This document shows, piece after piece, positions 16,732 through 27,389 of a stretch of DNA of 64,000 bases. The stretch lies in assembly GCA_903840435.1 (NCBI GenBank), contig CAIMFV010000051.1:92187-156186 (forward strand), given 5' to 3'. The notes below the pieces were generated by a model, which was given only the letters and a program-made list of their open reading frames with translations, searched no databases and was not told the DNA's origin. Made by a program: the position numbers and the translations under genes. The stretch's first letter is position 1. Every line of letters starts with the position of its first letter. This stretch comes from an uncultured Caulobacterales bacterium. GTDB lineage: Bacteria; Pseudomonadota; Alphaproteobacteria; Caulobacterales; Caulobacteraceae.

Positions 16732-17286
16732 ATGATTCTATTGCTCAATGGAGCGTCAAGTGTCGGAAAAACTTCAACCGCGAAGGCAATTCAAGACATC
16801 TCAAATCTGACATTTCTTCATGTCGAGATGGACGCATTTCTTAACATGGCCCCCTCTCGGCTGGAGGGACAAATTGAGGGGCTCCAGTATAAATACATCA
16901 ATGGAATTGGCGAACCGCCAGAAGTCGAGATTATTACGGGAGGTTTTATCCAGCAGACCCTAAGGGCCATGCGTCGCGCGATCGCCTCCATGGCAGACGA
17001 AGGTCTAGACCTCATTATTGATGAGGTAATGTTGGATCACGAAACCGAGGCCGACTATCGGCGCTTATTGGAGCGGCACGACCTGCGAATGATCGGACTA
17101 AAGGCTTCTCTTGGTTACATCGAGGCCAGAGAGGCTGAACGCGGCGACCGCCTTGTCGGGCTCGCCCGCGCGCAATTCCACAAGGTCCATAAAGGGCGAC
17201 ATTACGACCTCGTGTTGGACACCGATGCTGCCTCACCGCAGGACCTTGCGGAGCGCATCTGTTCGGCTTTCCAACTCAAAAACTAA
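16732..17286 (+). CDS. Chloramphenicol phosphotransferase-like P-loop kinase
   Basis: The 184-residue protein has a Walker A, GASSVGKTS (residues 7-15), an acidic residue in HVEMDAF (D34) where CPT uses its catalytic aspartate, and a lid motif with AEERGDR-type arginines (ERGDRLVGLARAQ). This is the fold of the chloramphenicol 3'-O-phosphotransferase family and its relatives. Most family members do not act on chloramphenicol, so drug resistance is only a possibility. The gene has no obvious operon partner. It ends two bases before the tRNA-Asp gene, which faces it on the other strand. Confidence 0.75.
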   Translation: MILLLNGASSVGKTSTAKAIQDISNLTFLHVEMDAFLNMAPSRLEGQIEGLQYKYINGIGEPPEVEIITGGFIQQTLRAMRRAIASMADEGLDLIIDEVMLDHETEADYRRLLERHDLRMIGLKASLGYIEAREAERGDRLVGLARAQFHKVHKGRHYDLVLDTDAASPQDLAERICSAFQLKN

Positions 17287-17288
17287 AG

Positions 17289-17365
17289 TGGCGCGAGAGA
17301 CGGGACTTGAACCCGCGACCCCCGGCGTGACAGGCCGGTACTCTAACCGACTGAGCTACTCCCGC
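17289..17365 (-). tRNA. tRNA-Asp (GTC)
   Basis: The minus strand folds as a 77-base tRNA. The acceptor GCGGGAG pairs with CTCTCGC, the D arm holds AGCTCAGTCGGTTAGAGT, and the anticodon stem-loop has CCTGTCACG with anticodon GTC. The T arm GCGGGTTCAAGTCCCGT is intact. The discriminator is G, and CCA is encoded. A G-T pair at acceptor position 4 is tolerated. Confidence 0.97.
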
Positions 17366-17504
17366 GCGCGTCGCGCAAACCCGAATGAGCGTGTCCGCCG
17401 GGCTTGGCGAGGGGCGTGACATAGCGGTCGCGGTCTTCACCTGTCAAGCGACTTGACAGAAAACCTTCGACTTGCCCCGATGAGAGCGCAGCAGGGATCA
17501 GACC

Positions 17505-18212
17505 ATGACCGACACAGCTCCGTTCGAAATCGGCTTTTTTCTGTTCCCAGGGCTCACCCAGTTGGATTTGACCGGCCCAGCCCAGGTCTTGTCACGCATG
17601 AGCGGCGCGCGGGTCAGCTTTATCGCTAAGACCCTGGCCAATGTGCCGAGCGACTGCGGCCTCTCGCTTGTGCCCACCCACGACTTTGCCACGGCGCCAA
17701 GGCTTGACCTGATTTGCGTGCCAGGAGGGATGGGGGTCGATTCGGTCATGTCCGATCCGGCGAGCCTTGCTTATCTGCAGGCGACGGGGGAGGGCGCGCA
17801 ATGGGTGACGTCAGTATGCACCGGGTCTCTTATCCTCGGAGCGGCTGGCCTCCTCGAAGGCTATCGCGCCGCCTGTCACTGGGCGTGGCGCGACCTCTTG
17901 CCGCTGTTTGGTGCCGAGCCCCTTGAAGATCGGGTGGTGCGCGACCGCAATCGAATCACCGGCGGCGGCGTGACGGCGGAAATCGACTTTGCCTTTAGCG
18001 TGCTGGAGACCCTACGCGGTCGCGATGAGGCGGAGATGATTCGGCTTGGGCTCGAATATGATCCGCAACCCTTGGGCCTTGGCGGCACGCCTGGGACGGC
18101 GCGAACCGAGATTTTGCAACGGCTCCGCCAGCATTATGACCGGATCGGCATGGGAAAGCGGCGCGACACGATCAAGGAAATCGCCCATCGCCTGCGCAGA
18201 GATGTCGACTAA
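17505..18212 (+). CDS. inhA: Isonitrile hydratase-like DJ-1/PfpI family protein
   Basis: The 235-residue protein belongs to the class I glutamine amidotransferase-like family. The nucleophile elbow is TSVCTGS with the cysteine at 105. D21 in QLDLTGP corresponds to the aspartate that, with the cysteine, is essential in Pseudomonas putida isonitrile hydratase. The whole pattern [24 protein letters not shown] and [13 protein letters not shown] matches that enzyme, which hydrates isonitriles to N-formamides. Related transcriptional regulators of the family carry an added AraC domain, which is absent here. No isonitrile biosynthesis gene is nearby, so detoxification is plausible but unproven. Confidence 0.82.
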   Translation: MTDTAPFEIGFFLFPGLTQLDLTGPAQVLSRMSGARVSFIAKTLANVPSDCGLSLVPTHDFATAPRLDLICVPGGMGVDSVMSDPASLAYLQATGEGAQWVTSVCTGSLILGAAGLLEGYRAACHWAWRDLLPLFGAEPLEDRVVRDRNRITGGGVTAEIDFAFSVLETLRGRDEAEMIRLGLEYDPQPLGLGGTPGTARTEILQRLRQHYDRIGMGKRRDTIKEIAHRLRRDVD

Positions 18213-18343
18213 GGCTTTTTTTCGCATTCAAGCCTTGGAAGCCTCAGCGGTCGGGTCTAAAAGCCAGCCAAGCCGACGCAGTCCCCATCTGGACTTCGCG
18301 TCGACGCAAGGGCAAGCCGTTTCGGCATGAGCTATGGGGCGTC

Positions 18344-18721
18344 ATGAACGCGTTTCTTCTGCATTACCTGCCAATCCTCGTCTTCCTGGTGGTGGCGGTC
18401 GGATTGGGAGCGGTCTTTATCTTGGCGGCTTGGCTTTTGGCCCCCAAGCGGCCTGACCCGGAAAAGATCTCCGCCTATGAATGCGGCTTCAATGCCTTTG
18501 ACGATGCACGGATGAAATTCGACGTCCGGTTCTATCTGGTCGCCATCCTGTTCATCATTTTCGATCTCGAGGCGGCGTTTTTGTTTCCGTGGGCGGTTAG
18601 CCTGATGAAGCAGCCGCACGGCGTCGCCAAGGCGGCCTTCTGGTCGATGATGGCCTTTCTCGTCGATCTCGCTCTGGGCTACGCCTATGTGTGGAAAAAG
18701 GGAGCGCTCGAATGGGAGTGA
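18344..18721 (+). CDS. nuoA: NADH:quinone oxidoreductase subunit A
   Basis: The 125-residue membrane protein has three helices and the NuoA signatures [15 protein letters not shown] and [15 protein letters not shown], the second with the conserved glutamate of helix 2. NuoA helps couple the peripheral arm of complex I to proton pumping. It starts an operon that holds all fourteen nuo genes. Its last bases overlap nuoB, so translation is coupled. The 130 bases ahead of it should contain the operon promoter, but I do not recognise a clear one. Confidence 0.95.
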   Translation: MNAFLLHYLPILVFLVVAVGLGAVFILAAWLLAPKRPDPEKISAYECGFNAFDDARMKFDVRFYLVAILFIIFDLEAAFLFPWAVSLMKQPHGVAKAAFWSMMAFLVDLALGYAYVWKKGALEWE

Positions 18722-19296
18722 ACACCGAAACAGGCTCCGGACTGCTGGTCCCGGCAGGTTCGGCCGGTCGCACGAGCGTCGAGGGTTACGACCCGAAGCT
18801 CCACGACCCCTTCTTTGATCGCCTCGACAGCGCCTTGGCCGACCGTGGCTATGTGGTGGCGGCGCTTGAAGACGTGGTGACCTGGGCCCGTACAGGCTCT
18901 TTGATGTGGATGACCTTTGGTCTTGCCTGTTGTGCCGTCGAGATGATGCAGGCGTCGATGCCGCGCTATGATTTAGAGCGGTTCGGCTTTGCGCCTCGCG
19001 CCAGCCCGCGTCAGTCCGATGTGATGATCGTGGCCGGAACCTTGACCAACAAAATGGCCCCAGCGCTGCGTAAGGTCTATGACCAGATGCCCGAGCCGCG
19101 TTACGTCATCTCAATGGGTAGCTGCGCCAATGGCGGCGGCTATTACCATTATAGTTATTCGGTCGTGCGCGGCTGTGACCGCATCGTACCTGTCGATGTC
19201 TATGTGCCCGGCTGTCCGCCGACCGCAGAGGCCTTGGTCTATGGGGTGCTGCAGTTGCAGAAAAAAATTCGCCGCACCGGCACGATTGAACGCTAG
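18712..19296 (+). CDS. nuoB: NADH:quinone oxidoreductase subunit B (cluster N2)
   Basis: The 194-residue protein carries the cysteines that bind the terminal [4Fe-4S] cluster N2: the twin in [11 protein letters not shown], one in [10 protein letters not shown] and one in [11 protein letters not shown]. Electrons pass from N2 to quinone at the NuoB/NuoD interface. I choose the ATG at 18712, inside the last ten bases of nuoA. A start at 18691 would add seven unrelated residues. The N-terminal 30 residues are alphaproteobacteria-like and polar. Confidence 0.95.
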   Translation: MGVNTETGSGLLVPAGSAGRTSVEGYDPKLHDPFFDRLDSALADRGYVVAALEDVVTWARTGSLMWMTFGLACCAVEMMQASMPRYDLERFGFAPRASPRQSDVMIVAGTLTNKMAPALRKVYDQMPEPRYVISMGSCANGGGYYHYSYSVVRGCDRIVPVDVYVPGCPPTAEALVYGVLQLQKKIRRTGTIER

Positions 19297-19311
19297 GGGA
19301 GGGCCGTCCGC

Positions 19312-19974
19312 GTGTCCGACACTCAGTCCTCCGTTGCTGAATCCACACCCTTGACGCCGTTGCAGGCGCTTGGGGCCTCTCTGGTCGACCAGTCTGGCGG
19401 GCGAGCATCAAGCTATGCCGTCGCCCATGAGGAGTTGACGCTGTTCACCACGGCCGAACAGGTGGTTGAACTGTTGCGGCTGTTGCGCGACGGTTCTGAG
19501 GGCCGGTTTGTGCAACTGACCGAATTGACCTGTGTTGATCGTCCAGAGCGCGAAGCGCGTTTTGAGCTGGTCTACCAGCTTATATCCTACGTGAAAAATG
19601 TCCGCTTGAGGGTGAAGCTTTCGGTCTGCGAAGACCAGCCTGTGCCCAGCGTGACGCCGGTCTATCCGTGCGCCAATTGGCTAGAGCGCGAAGTGTTCGA
19701 CATGTTCGGCGTCTATTTCACCGATCATCCGGACCTGCGTCGCATCCTGACCGATTACGGATTTCACGGGCATCCCCTGCGCAAAGACTTCCCCATGACC
19801 GGCTATGTCGAGGTGCGTTGGGATGAAGAGTTGAAGCGGGTCGTCTATGAGCCGGTGAAGCTGACGCAAGAATATCGCGCCTTTGATTTTCTCTCGCCCT
19901 GGGAGGGCGCCGAACAGGTGCTGCCCGGCGACGAAAAGGCCAAGCCTGCGCCCGCTAGCGCTGCGAAGAGTTGA
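19312..19974 (+). CDS. nuoC: NADH:quinone oxidoreductase subunit C
   Basis: The 220-residue protein begins with GTG. It has [54 protein letters not shown] and [20 protein letters not shown], the 30 kDa subunit signature. NuoC lies on the peripheral arm beside NuoD and is separate here, unlike the NuoCD fusion in E. coli. A tail of about 20 residues after EGAEQV is rich in alanine and proline and varies in this family. Confidence 0.95.
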   Translation: MSDTQSSVAESTPLTPLQALGASLVDQSGGRASSYAVAHEELTLFTTAEQVVELLRLLRDGSEGRFVQLTELTCVDRPEREARFELVYQLISYVKNVRLRVKLSVCEDQPVPSVTPVYPCANWLEREVFDMFGVYFTDHPDLRRILTDYGFHGHPLRKDFPMTGYVEVRWDEELKRVVYEPVKLTQEYRAFDFLSPWEGAEQVLPGDEKAKPAPASAAKS

Positions 19975-19982
19975 GGTGATCC

Positions 19983-21206
19983 ATGGCAGATGACGCCACG
20001 CCCGCGCCGGTCTTGTCGCCTGAAGATCAGGCGGCTTTGCGCAAGTTCAGCATCAATTTCGGCCCGCAACACCCTGCAGCGCACGGCGTTTTACGTTTGG
20101 TGTTGGAATTGGACGGCGAGATTGTTGAACGGGTCGATCCCCATATCGGCCTGTTACATCGCGGCACCGAGAAATTGATGGAGGCGCGCACCTATCTGCA
20201 AAACACGCCCTATTTTGACCGCCTCGACTATGTGGCGCCAATGAACCAAGAGCACGCCTTTGTGCTGGCGGTGGAAAAGCTGGCGGGCATTGAGGTCCCT
20301 TACCGGGCCAAGGTCATTCGGGTGTTGTTTGACGAGATCGGTCGCATCCTTTCGCATCTCCTCAATGTCACCACCCAAGCCATGGACGTTGGCGCGCTGA
20401 CCCCGCCCTTGTGGGGGTTTGAAGAGCGCGAGAAGTTGATGGTGTTTTATGAGCGGGCCTCGGGCGCGCGCCTGCACGCCAACTATTATCGCCCCGGCGG
20501 TGTCCACCAAGATTTGCCGCCGGAATTGATCGCCGACATGCGGGTCTGGTGTCGGGAGTTCCCGAAAGCGCTGGCCGATATTGACGCGCTCGTCACGCCA
20601 AACCGCATCTTCAAACAACGCAATGTCGATATTGGCGTGGTGACCAAGGAAGAGGCCTTCGCCTGGGGCTTTACCGGCGTTTTGTTGCGCGGTTCGGGCA
20701 TTGCATGGGATCTGCGCAAGGCCCAACCCTATGAGATCTATGCTGATCTCGATTTCGACATTCCCTTGGGGCGCAATGGCGACTGTTATGACCGGTATCT
20801 GGTGCGCATGGAGGAAATGCGTCAGTCGGTACGGATCATGGTTCAGTGCCTTGATCTGTTGGATGCCAATCCAGGCCCGGTGCTGATCCAGAATTCGAAG
20901 TTCGCCCCGCCAAGACGGGCTGAGATGAAGCGCTCGATGGAAGCCCTGATCCATCACTTCAAGCTCTACACCGAAGGCTTCCACGTGCCGGAGGGCGATG
21001 TCTATACGGCCGTCGAAGCCCCGAAGGGCGAGTTTGGAGTCTATCTGGTCGGCGATGGCACCAATAAGCCCTATCGCTGCAAGATCAGGGCCCGGGGCTA
21101 TAGCCACCTGCAAGCCATGGACTGGATGTGCCGCGGCCATCAGGTCGCCGATGTGTCGGCCATCCTGGGATCGCTTGATATCGTGTTTGGAGAGATCGAC
21201 CGTTAG
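19983..21206 (+). CDS. nuoD: NADH:quinone oxidoreductase subunit D
   Basis: The 407-residue 49 kDa subunit has [22 protein letters not shown] near the N-terminus, [14 protein letters not shown], and a C-terminal [13 protein letters not shown]. It forms the quinone pocket with NuoB and resembles the large subunit of NiFe hydrogenases, without the metal ligands. The start follows nuoC by eight bases. There is no fusion to NuoC. Confidence 0.96.
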   Translation: MADDATPAPVLSPEDQAALRKFSINFGPQHPAAHGVLRLVLELDGEIVERVDPHIGLLHRGTEKLMEARTYLQNTPYFDRLDYVAPMNQEHAFVLAVEKLAGIEVPYRAKVIRVLFDEIGRILSHLLNVTTQAMDVGALTPPLWGFEEREKLMVFYERASGARLHANYYRPGGVHQDLPPELIADMRVWCREFPKALADIDALVTPNRIFKQRNVDIGVVTKEEAFAWGFTGVLLRGSGIAWDLRKAQPYEIYADLDFDIPLGRNGDCYDRYLVRMEEMRQSVRIMVQCLDLLDANPGPVLIQNSKFAPPRRAEMKRSMEALIHHFKLYTEGFHVPEGDVYTAVEAPKGEFGVYLVGDGTNKPYRCKIRARGYSHLQAMDWMCRGHQVADVSAILGSLDIVFGEIDR

Positions 21207-21257
21207 GGTCAAATCTACCGCGCCATCTCGACTGTTTGTTTAGAAAGCTTCTCGCCG

Positions 21258-21917
21258 ATGTCTTCCCGACGCCTCAGCCCGGATCAACCCCAAAGCTTCG
21301 CCTTCCAACCGGAAACGCTGGAAAAGGCCCAGTGGTGGATGACCAAATATCCGCCCGAGCGCAAGCAATCGGCGGTCATTCCGGTCCTGTGGCTGGTGCA
21401 AAAGCAAGAAGGGTGGATATCCGAGCCCGCCCTGCGCGCTGTGGCGGACCTGCTTGAGATGGCGGTGATGCGGGTGCTGGAGGTGGCGACCTTCTACACC
21501 ATGTTCCAGCTGGAGCCGGTGGGGAAGGCAGCGCTCATTCAGGTTTGCGGCACGACGCCCTGCATGCTGCGTGGCGCGACGGAATTGATCGCGCTTTGCG
21601 AGGCAGAGTTGGGTCCGCGCGACCATCTGTCGGGAGATGGGCTCTTTACCTGGCAAGAGGTCGAGTGCCTTGGCGCCTGCTGCAACGCACCCATGGCCCA
21701 GATCAACGACTATTATTATGAGGACCTGACGCCGGAAAGCCTGAAGGCCATTATTGACGCCTTCCGCAACGGTGAAACGCCCGCTCCAGGGTCGGCGATC
21801 GGACGCCGGTCTTCCGAGCCTGCGGGAGGGGCGCTGACACTCACCGATCCCAGCCTCTATGACGGCTCGCGGGCGCTTCCGATCACCGCAATTCCCAATG
21901 CCAAGGAGCCCGCGTGA
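21258..21917 (+). CDS. nuoE: NADH:quinone oxidoreductase subunit E (cluster N1a)
   Basis: The 219-residue protein has the thioredoxin-like 24 kDa domain with four cysteines for the [2Fe-2S] cluster: [10 protein letters not shown] and [27 protein letters not shown] is also conserved. A C-terminal extension after about residue 165 (rich in proline, serine and alanine) is longer than in E. coli NuoE but common in alphaproteobacteria. The end overlaps a small membrane gene by four bases. Confidence 0.95.
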   Translation: MSSRRLSPDQPQSFAFQPETLEKAQWWMTKYPPERKQSAVIPVLWLVQKQEGWISEPALRAVADLLEMAVMRVLEVATFYTMFQLEPVGKAALIQVCGTTPCMLRGATELIALCEAELGPRDHLSGDGLFTWQEVECLGACCNAPMAQINDYYYEDLTPESLKAIIDAFRNGETPAPGSAIGRRSSEPAGGALTLTDPSLYDGSRALPITAIPNAKEPA

Positions 21918-22141
21918 GCGTCTCCGAGCCTAACTCTAACACGGCCTTGACCCGCCGATTTCGGCGGGCTGCGGCGATCAATATCGCAGCCCTCCTGTTG
22001 GCAGCGCTGGGACTTGGACTCGATTTTGGCCTCCACATGGCAATCGGTTTAGGCATTTTTGGCGCAGCCCTCGCGCTCGGGTTTGGCGCGCAGATCTGGT
22101 TCGTCCTTGGCTTTGGCCGCTTAGGCGCGGCGAAGTCTTGA
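21914..22141 (+). CDS. Small two-helix membrane protein in the nuo operon
   Basis: The 75-residue protein starts with GTG inside the nuoE stop (GTGA). It has a polar N-terminus with RRFRR and two hydrophobic helices (about residues 21-40 and 42-64), and it ends [11 protein letters not shown] do not recognise a family. Small unassigned genes between nuoE and nuoF are seen in other alphaproteobacteria (for example DUF5337-type proteins), which suggests an accessory or assembly role in complex I, but that is inference. The 133 bases between it and nuoF hold no gene that I can support. Confidence 0.7.
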   Translation: MSVSEPNSNTALTRRFRRAAAINIAALLLAALGLGLDFGLHMAIGLGIFGAALALGFGAQIWFVLGFGRLGAAKS

Positions 22142-22274
22142 GGGCGGTTTCAGACATGCGCACGGTTTTCGATCAAGGTTTCTGCAATCCCCGATTGGTT
22201 TTGCTGGAATCTGGGGCTATGTCGCTGCGTCGTCAGACGCGGACCCGCCCGCGGCTGAGGTTCAAGGGGCGCCC

Positions 22275-23588
22275 ATGGTAGGCATTCTCGAAGATAAGGA
22301 CCGCATCTTCACCAATCTCTACGGCCTGCAGGATCCAGGTCTTGAGGGGGCGAAGGCGCGCGGCTGTTGGAACGCCACGCGCGAAATCCTGCAACAGGGG
22401 TCGGGCTGGATTATCGACAATATGAAGGCCTCGGGCCTGCGCGGTCGCGGCGGGGCGGGGTTCTCCACGGGGCTGAAGTGGTCCTTCATGCCGAAGGAAG
22501 TCGGCGCGCGCCCCCACTATCTGGTGGTCAATGCCGACGAGTCCGAGCCGGGCACCTGTAAGGACCGGGAAATTCTGCGCCATGATCCGCACCTGTTGAT
22601 CGAGGGCTGTTTGATCGCCTCCTTCTCCATGCAGGCCCATGCCGCCTATATCTATCTGCGCGGCGAATATGTGCGCGAACGCGAGGTTTTGGAGGCTGCG
22701 GTCCGCGAAGCCTATGAGGCCAAACTGATCGGCAAGGACAATGTCCATGGCTGGGACTTTGACCTCTATGTCCACCACGGGGCGGGCGCTTATATTTGTG
22801 GCGAAGAGACGGCGCTGTTGGAAAGCCTTGAAGGCAAAAAGGGCCAACCGCGTCTTAAACCGCCTTTCCCAGCCGGCGCTGGCCTCTATGGCTGTCCAAC
22901 CACCGTGAATAATGTCGAGTCCATCGCGGTTGCTGGAACGATATTGCGGCGCGGTGCGGCTTGGTTTGCCGGCATTGGCCGGGCCAATAATACCGGCACC
23001 AAGTTGATGTGCGTGTCCGGCCATGTGAACCGGCCCTGCAATGTTGAAGAAGCCATGTCGATCCCGCTCAAGCAATTGCTGGAAGAGCATTGTGGCGGGG
23101 TGCGCGGCGGCTGGGGCAATCTGAAAGCCATTATCCCCGGCGGCTCGTCTGTGCCAATGATCCCAGCCGAGCAGTGCGAAACCGCACTGATGGATTTTGA
23201 CAGCCTGCGCGAACTGCGCTCGGGCCTCGGTACGGCCGCGGTGATCGTCATGGATAAGTCCACCGACCTGATCCGCGCCATTGCGAGACTTTCCTATTTC
23301 TACAAGCACGAGAGCTGTGGCCAGTGCACCCCGTGCCGCGAAGGCACCGGCTGGATGTGGCGGGTGATGGAGCGGATGGTGCGCGGCGAGGCCGAAATGT
23401 CGGAAATCGACCTTTTGCTCGACGTCACCACCCAGGTGGAGGGCCACACCATTTGCGCGCTCGGCGATGCGGCGGCCTGGCCGATCCAAGGCCTGTTCCG
23501 CCACTTCCGAGGCGAGGTGGAAGAGCGAATCACGGCTTATCGGCGGGGACGACCGCACATCCAGGGCCACACCCTGGCGGCGGAATAA
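22275..23588 (+). CDS. nuoF: NADH:quinone oxidoreductase subunit F (FMN and cluster N3)
   Basis: The 437-residue 51 kDa subunit accepts hydride from NADH onto FMN. The glycine-rich nucleotide motif is [19 protein letters not shown], and the FMN region includes [15 protein letters not shown]. The N3 cluster cysteines are [15 protein letters not shown] and the later [14 protein letters not shown] cysteine (GHTICALGD). It works with NuoE and NuoG at the tip of the peripheral arm. The length is standard. Confidence 0.96.
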   Translation: MVGILEDKDRIFTNLYGLQDPGLEGAKARGCWNATREILQQGSGWIIDNMKASGLRGRGGAGFSTGLKWSFMPKEVGARPHYLVVNADESEPGTCKDREILRHDPHLLIEGCLIASFSMQAHAAYIYLRGEYVREREVLEAAVREAYEAKLIGKDNVHGWDFDLYVHHGAGAYICGEETALLESLEGKKGQPRLKPPFPAGAGLYGCPTTVNNVESIAVAGTILRRGAAWFAGIGRANNTGTKLMCVSGHVNRPCNVEEAMSIPLKQLLEEHCGGVRGGWGNLKAIIPGGSSVPMIPAEQCETALMDFDSLRELRSGLGTAAVIVMDKSTDLIRAIARLSYFYKHESCGQCTPCREGTGWMWRVMERMVRGEAEMSEIDLLLDVTTQVEGHTICALGDAAAWPIQGLFRHFRGEVEERITAYRRGRPHIQGHTLAAE

Positions 23589-23658
23589 TCGAGTAGGACC
23601 GGATGCGGAGCCTCTCCCTTTGGGGATGGCTTAGCTTTTTGGCTTAAGGACGACGGCA

Positions 23659-25719
23659 ATGCCTAAGGCGAAGGTTAACGGCAAAGAGGTTGAGTTCGAA
23701 CCGGGCATGACTGTGCTGCAGGTTGCCGAACTGGCCGGCGAGGAGATCCCACGCTTTTGCTATCATGAACGCCTGTCGATTGCGGGCAATTGCCGTATGT
23801 GTCTGGTCGAGGTGAAGCCCGGCCCGCCAAAGCCCCAAGCCTCGTGCGCGCTGCCCGCCGCCGAGAACCAAGAAATCTTCACCAACACCCCAATGGTGAA
23901 AAAGGCGCGCCAAGGGGTGATGGAGTTTTTGCTGGTCAACCACCCTCTGGATTGTCCGATTTGCGATCAGGGTGGGGAATGCGACCTGCAAGACGAGGCC
24001 ATGGGCTATGGCCGCGCAGGCTCGCGCTATGATGAGAATAAGCGCGCCGTCGAAGAAAAATTCATGGGTCCGCTGGTCAAGACGGTGATGACCCGCTGCA
24101 TCCAATGCACCCGCTGTGTCCGCTTCATTACTGAGGTGGCGGGCGAGCCGGAAATCGGCCTGCTCAATCGCGGTGAAAATGCCGAAATCTCCACCTATTT
24201 GCAAAAGGCGGTGACCTCGGAATTGTCGGGCAATCTGGTCGATCTTTGCCCGGTCGGCGCGCTGACGTCCAAGCCCTACGCCTTTAATGCGCGGCCGTGG
24301 GAACTGACCAAGACCGAGACAGTCGATGTCATGGACGCGCTCGGTTCAGCTATTCGGGTCGATGCCAGGGGCCCTGCAGTATTGCGCGTCCTGCCGCGGC
24401 TGAATGACGAGATCAATGAAGAGTGGATCTCAGACAAGACCCGCCATGCCGTCGATGGTTTGGCGCGTCAGCGCTTGGACCAGCCCTATGTCAAGATTGA
24501 CGGGCGTCTGCGGCCCGCGACCTGGGGCCAAGCCTTTCAAGCCATTGCCGAGCGGATCAAGGCGGCAAAGCCTGAGCGGATGGGGCTGATCGCGGGCGAC
24601 CTGCAAGACGCCGAATCGATGAAGGCGGCGCTCGACCTTTTCCGCAAGCTTGGGGTGGCCAGCACCGATTGTCGGCAAGATGGATCGAAGCTCGGCCACG
24701 GCCCACGCGAAAGCTGGCTCTTCAACTCAACGCTTGCCGGTCTGGAAGAGGCCGACGCCTTGATGATCATCGGCGCCAATCCGCGATTGGAAGCCCCTGT
24801 GTTAAATGCGCGGATTCGCAAACGTTGGTTGACCGGCAAGCTGTTGGTCGGCGTGATCGGCGAACAGGCCGACCTGACCTATGGCTATAATTACCTCGGC
24901 GACGGTCCAGAGGCGATTAAGCGCTTTCTTGACCACGGCCCGATCCAAAAGGAAAAGCCTGCCTTCCTGATCGGCCAGGGTGCGCTTTCGCGCCCGGATG
25001 GCGCTGAGATCCTCAACCTGATCGGTCGGGCGGCAAAGGCCTTGACCGTGGTCAAGGACGGTTGGAACGGCTTTAATGTCCTGCACACGGCGGCAAGCCG
25101 CGTGGCGGGCCTCGATATGGGCTTTGTGCCAGCTGAAGGTGGCAAGGACGCCGCCACCATGTTGGATGCGGCCGAAGCGGGCGAGATGGACCTTGTCTAT
25201 CTCCTAGGCGCCGATGAAATCGACACAAACAAGGTCGCCAAAACCTTTGTTGTCTATCAGGGCAGCCATGGCGATGCGGGCGCAAGCGTCGCCGATGTGA
25301 TCTTGCCCGGCGCGGCCTATACCGAAAAGACCGGTATCTATGTCAATACCGAGGGCAGGGCCCAGATCGCTGAGCGCGTCGTCTTTCCGAAGGGCGAAGC
25401 AAAGGAAGATTGGACCATCCTGCGCGCCCTGTCCGAGACCTTGGGTCAGACGCTGCCCTATGACAGCCTGGCCGAATTGCGCGGCGCCTTGATCGCCGCC
25501 CACCCGACCTTTGGGCATATCGACCATGCACCCGGCCATAGCTCGGCCAGTCAATTCGCCGTCAACAAGATTGGTGTGGCGGGGGAGGTGGCGAGCACAC
25601 CCTTTGCCAGTCCAATCAAAGACTTCTACCTGACCAACCCCATTGCGCGGGCCAGTGTGACCATGGCCGAATGTTCAAAGAGCCGGGCGCTGTCCCTCGG
25701 ACTCTTGGCGGCGGAGTAG
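23659..25719 (+). CDS. nuoG: NADH:quinone oxidoreductase subunit G
   Basis: The 686-residue 75 kDa subunit has an N-terminal [2Fe-2S] domain (FCYHERLSIAGNCRMCLVEV), the histidine-ligated N5 site (HPLDCPICDQGGECDLQD), and the N4 motif RCIQCTRCVRF with LVDLCPVGALTS. A molybdopterin-like domain without cofactor forms the remainder. It conducts electrons from NuoE/F toward NuoI. The protein is shorter than E. coli NuoG and lacks the extra N7 cluster region, as in other alphaproteobacteria. Confidence 0.95.
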   Translation: MPKAKVNGKEVEFEPGMTVLQVAELAGEEIPRFCYHERLSIAGNCRMCLVEVKPGPPKPQASCALPAAENQEIFTNTPMVKKARQGVMEFLLVNHPLDCPICDQGGECDLQDEAMGYGRAGSRYDENKRAVEEKFMGPLVKTVMTRCIQCTRCVRFITEVAGEPEIGLLNRGENAEISTYLQKAVTSELSGNLVDLCPVGALTSKPYAFNARPWELTKTETVDVMDALGSAIRVDARGPAVLRVLPRLNDEINEEWISDKTRHAVDGLARQRLDQPYVKIDGRLRPATWGQAFQAIAERIKAAKPERMGLIAGDLQDAESMKAALDLFRKLGVASTDCRQDGSKLGHGPRESWLFNSTLAGLEEADALMIIGANPRLEAPVLNARIRKRWLTGKLLVGVIGEQADLTYGYNYLGDGPEAIKRFLDHGPIQKEKPAFLIGQGALSRPDGAEILNLIGRAAKALTVVKDGWNGFNVLHTAASRVAGLDMGFVPAEGGKDAATMLDAAEAGEMDLVYLLGADEIDTNKVAKTFVVYQGSHGDAGASVADVILPGAAYTEKTGIYVNTEGRAQIAERVVFPKGEAKEDWTILRALSETLGQTLPYDSLAELRGALIAAHPTFGHIDHAPGHSSASQFAVNKIGVAGEVASTPFASPIKDFYLTNPIARASVTMAECSKSRALSLGLLAAE

Positions 25720-25755
25720 GGGCCTTGCAAATGATGATGAGAGATGAGGCCCGCC

Positions 25756-26832
25756 ATGTCTGAGGCGAGTGATTTTTGGGCGACGCCTGGGGGCTGGACC
25801 TTGCTCACCTTGGGCGAGGTATTGCTGGTCTTGTTCGGCCTGTTGATCTGCGTCGCCTTCATCCTGTTGGCGGACCGCAAGATCTGGGCCTCGGTGCAGA
25901 TGCGCAAAGGCCCCAATGTGGTCGGCCCGTTCGGCTTGCTGCAATCCTTCGCCGATCTACTCAAATTCGTGGTCAAGGAAGTTATCATTCCGGCGGGCGC
26001 GGACCGGGTGATCTTTTTGCTGGCGCCGGTCTTGAGCTTTGCGCTTGGGGTCATTGGCTGGGCGGTGATCCCGTTTGCGCCCGGTTGGGTCCTCTCCAAC
26101 ATCAATGTTGGCATCCTTTACCTCCTTGCCATGTCCTCGCTCGGCGTCTACGGCATCATCATGGGCGGTTGGGCCTCGAACTCGAAATATCCGTTCATGG
26201 GCAGCCTGAGGTCGGCGGCGCAAATGGTGTCGTACGAGGTGTCGATTGGCTTTATCATCGTCACAGTTATCTTGCTCACCGGGTCGATGAACCTATCGGC
26301 CATTGTCCAGCATCAAGCGGGTGGGTTTTGGAACTGGAACTTTGTCGGCGGGGGTTTAAAAGCCAATTGGCCGCTCGCGCCGGTCATGTTCGCCATGATG
26401 GTGATGTTCTTTATTTCGGCGCTGGCCGAAACCAACCGCCCGCCCTTTGACCTCCCCGAAGCGGAATCGGAACTGGTTGCGGGCTATCAGGTCGAATATT
26501 CCTCGACCCCCTACATGCTCTTTATGATGGGCGAATACTGCAACATCGTCCTGATGTGCGCCATGCTGTCAATCCTGTTCTTCGGCGGCTGGACCGCGCC
26601 CTTCCCAACGCCTTTCTTGGCCGCTTGGCCGCCGATCCTGGCGGGGCTTTTCGGGCTTTTGATGTTTGCCCTGAAGATCATGGTCTGGTTCTTCCTGTTC
26701 GCCATCGTCAAGGCCATCGTGCCCCGCTATCGCTACGACCAACTCATGCGCTTGGGTTGGAAAGTATTTTTGCCCGCTTCGCTCGCAGCCGTCGCCCTGG
26801 TGGCGGGTTGGCGCGTGTTTAGCGCCGCCTGA
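25756..26832 (+). CDS. nuoH: NADH:quinone oxidoreductase subunit H
   Basis: The membrane protein has eight predicted helices and the NuoH motifs [47 protein letters not shown] acidic loop and [16 protein letters not shown]. It forms the quinone channel where the peripheral arm meets the membrane. I choose the ATG at 25756 because GAGG (25746-25749) lies six bases before it; the ATG at 25744 overlaps that site. Confidence 0.95.
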   Translation: MSEASDFWATPGGWTLLTLGEVLLVLFGLLICVAFILLADRKIWASVQMRKGPNVVGPFGLLQSFADLLKFVVKEVIIPAGADRVIFLLAPVLSFALGVIGWAVIPFAPGWVLSNINVGILYLLAMSSLGVYGIIMGGWASNSKYPFMGSLRSAAQMVSYEVSIGFIIVTVILLTGSMNLSAIVQHQAGGFWNWNFVGGGLKANWPLAPVMFAMMVMFFISALAETNRPPFDLPEAESELVAGYQVEYSSTPYMLFMMGEYCNIVLMCAMLSILFFGGWTAPFPTPFLAAWPPILAGLFGLLMFALKIMVWFFLFAIVKAIVPRYRYDQLMRLGWKVFLPASLAAVALVAGWRVFSAA

Positions 26833-26847
26833 GGAAAGGGAGCCGAA

Positions 26848-27345
26848 ATGTCGTTCTTTTCCCGCATAACCCATGCCGCCAAATCCGCCCTATTGATGGA
26901 TTTCGTCGGCGCCGGACTGATGGCGGTGCGCTATATGGGCAAGCCCAAGGCGACCATTATGTACCCGTTTGAAAAGGGCCCGCTGTCGCCAAGGTTTCGC
27001 GGCGAACATGCGCTGCGCCGCTACGCCAACGGGGAAGAGCGCTGTATTGCCTGCAAGCTCTGCGAGGCCATCTGTCCCGCCCAGGCCATTACCATCGAGG
27101 CCGAGCCTCGTGAGGACGGCAGTCGGCGAACCACCCGTTACGACATCGACATGACCAAGTGCATCTATTGCGGCCTGTGCCAAGAGGCCTGCCCGGTGGA
27201 TGCGATTGTCGAAGGACCCAATTTCGAATTCGCGACCGAAACCCGCGAAGAGCTCTTTTATGACAAGGAGCGCTTGCTCGCCAATGGCGACCGGTGGGAA
27301 CGCGAAATCGCCAAGTGTCTGGAGCTCGACGCGACCTATCGCTAG
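26848..27345 (+). CDS. nuoI: NADH:quinone oxidoreductase subunit I (clusters N6a and N6b)
   Basis: The 165-residue protein has two ferredoxin motifs, [12 protein letters not shown] and [12 protein letters not shown], which bind the paired [4Fe-4S] clusters N6a and N6b. They pass electrons from NuoG to Nuo[18 protein letters not shown] before the first motif is typical of alphaproteobacteria and mitochondria. It follows nuoH by fifteen bases with a GGAAAGGGAG ribosome site. Confidence 0.96.
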   Translation: MSFFSRITHAAKSALLMDFVGAGLMAVRYMGKPKATIMYPFEKGPLSPRFRGEHALRRYANGEERCIACKLCEAICPAQAITIEAEPREDGSRRTTRYDIDMTKCIYCGLCQEACPVDAIVEGPNFEFATETREELFYDKERLLANGDRWEREIAKCLELDATYR

Positions 27346-27389
27346 GCGCGCCGACCTCTTCGGCCCGGAATAAGGATAACGAAGCGAAG

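Noticed and set aside
18213..18240. Hairpin AAGGCTT/AAGCCTT after the isonitrile hydratase-like gene
   Set aside because: The stem is short, the loop is itself T-rich, and no T run follows, so it is not a convincing terminator.
22233..23570. A 445-codon minus-strand frame opposite nuoF
   Set aside because: It is a GC-rich antisense reading of nuoF, and the peptide has no conserved family pattern.
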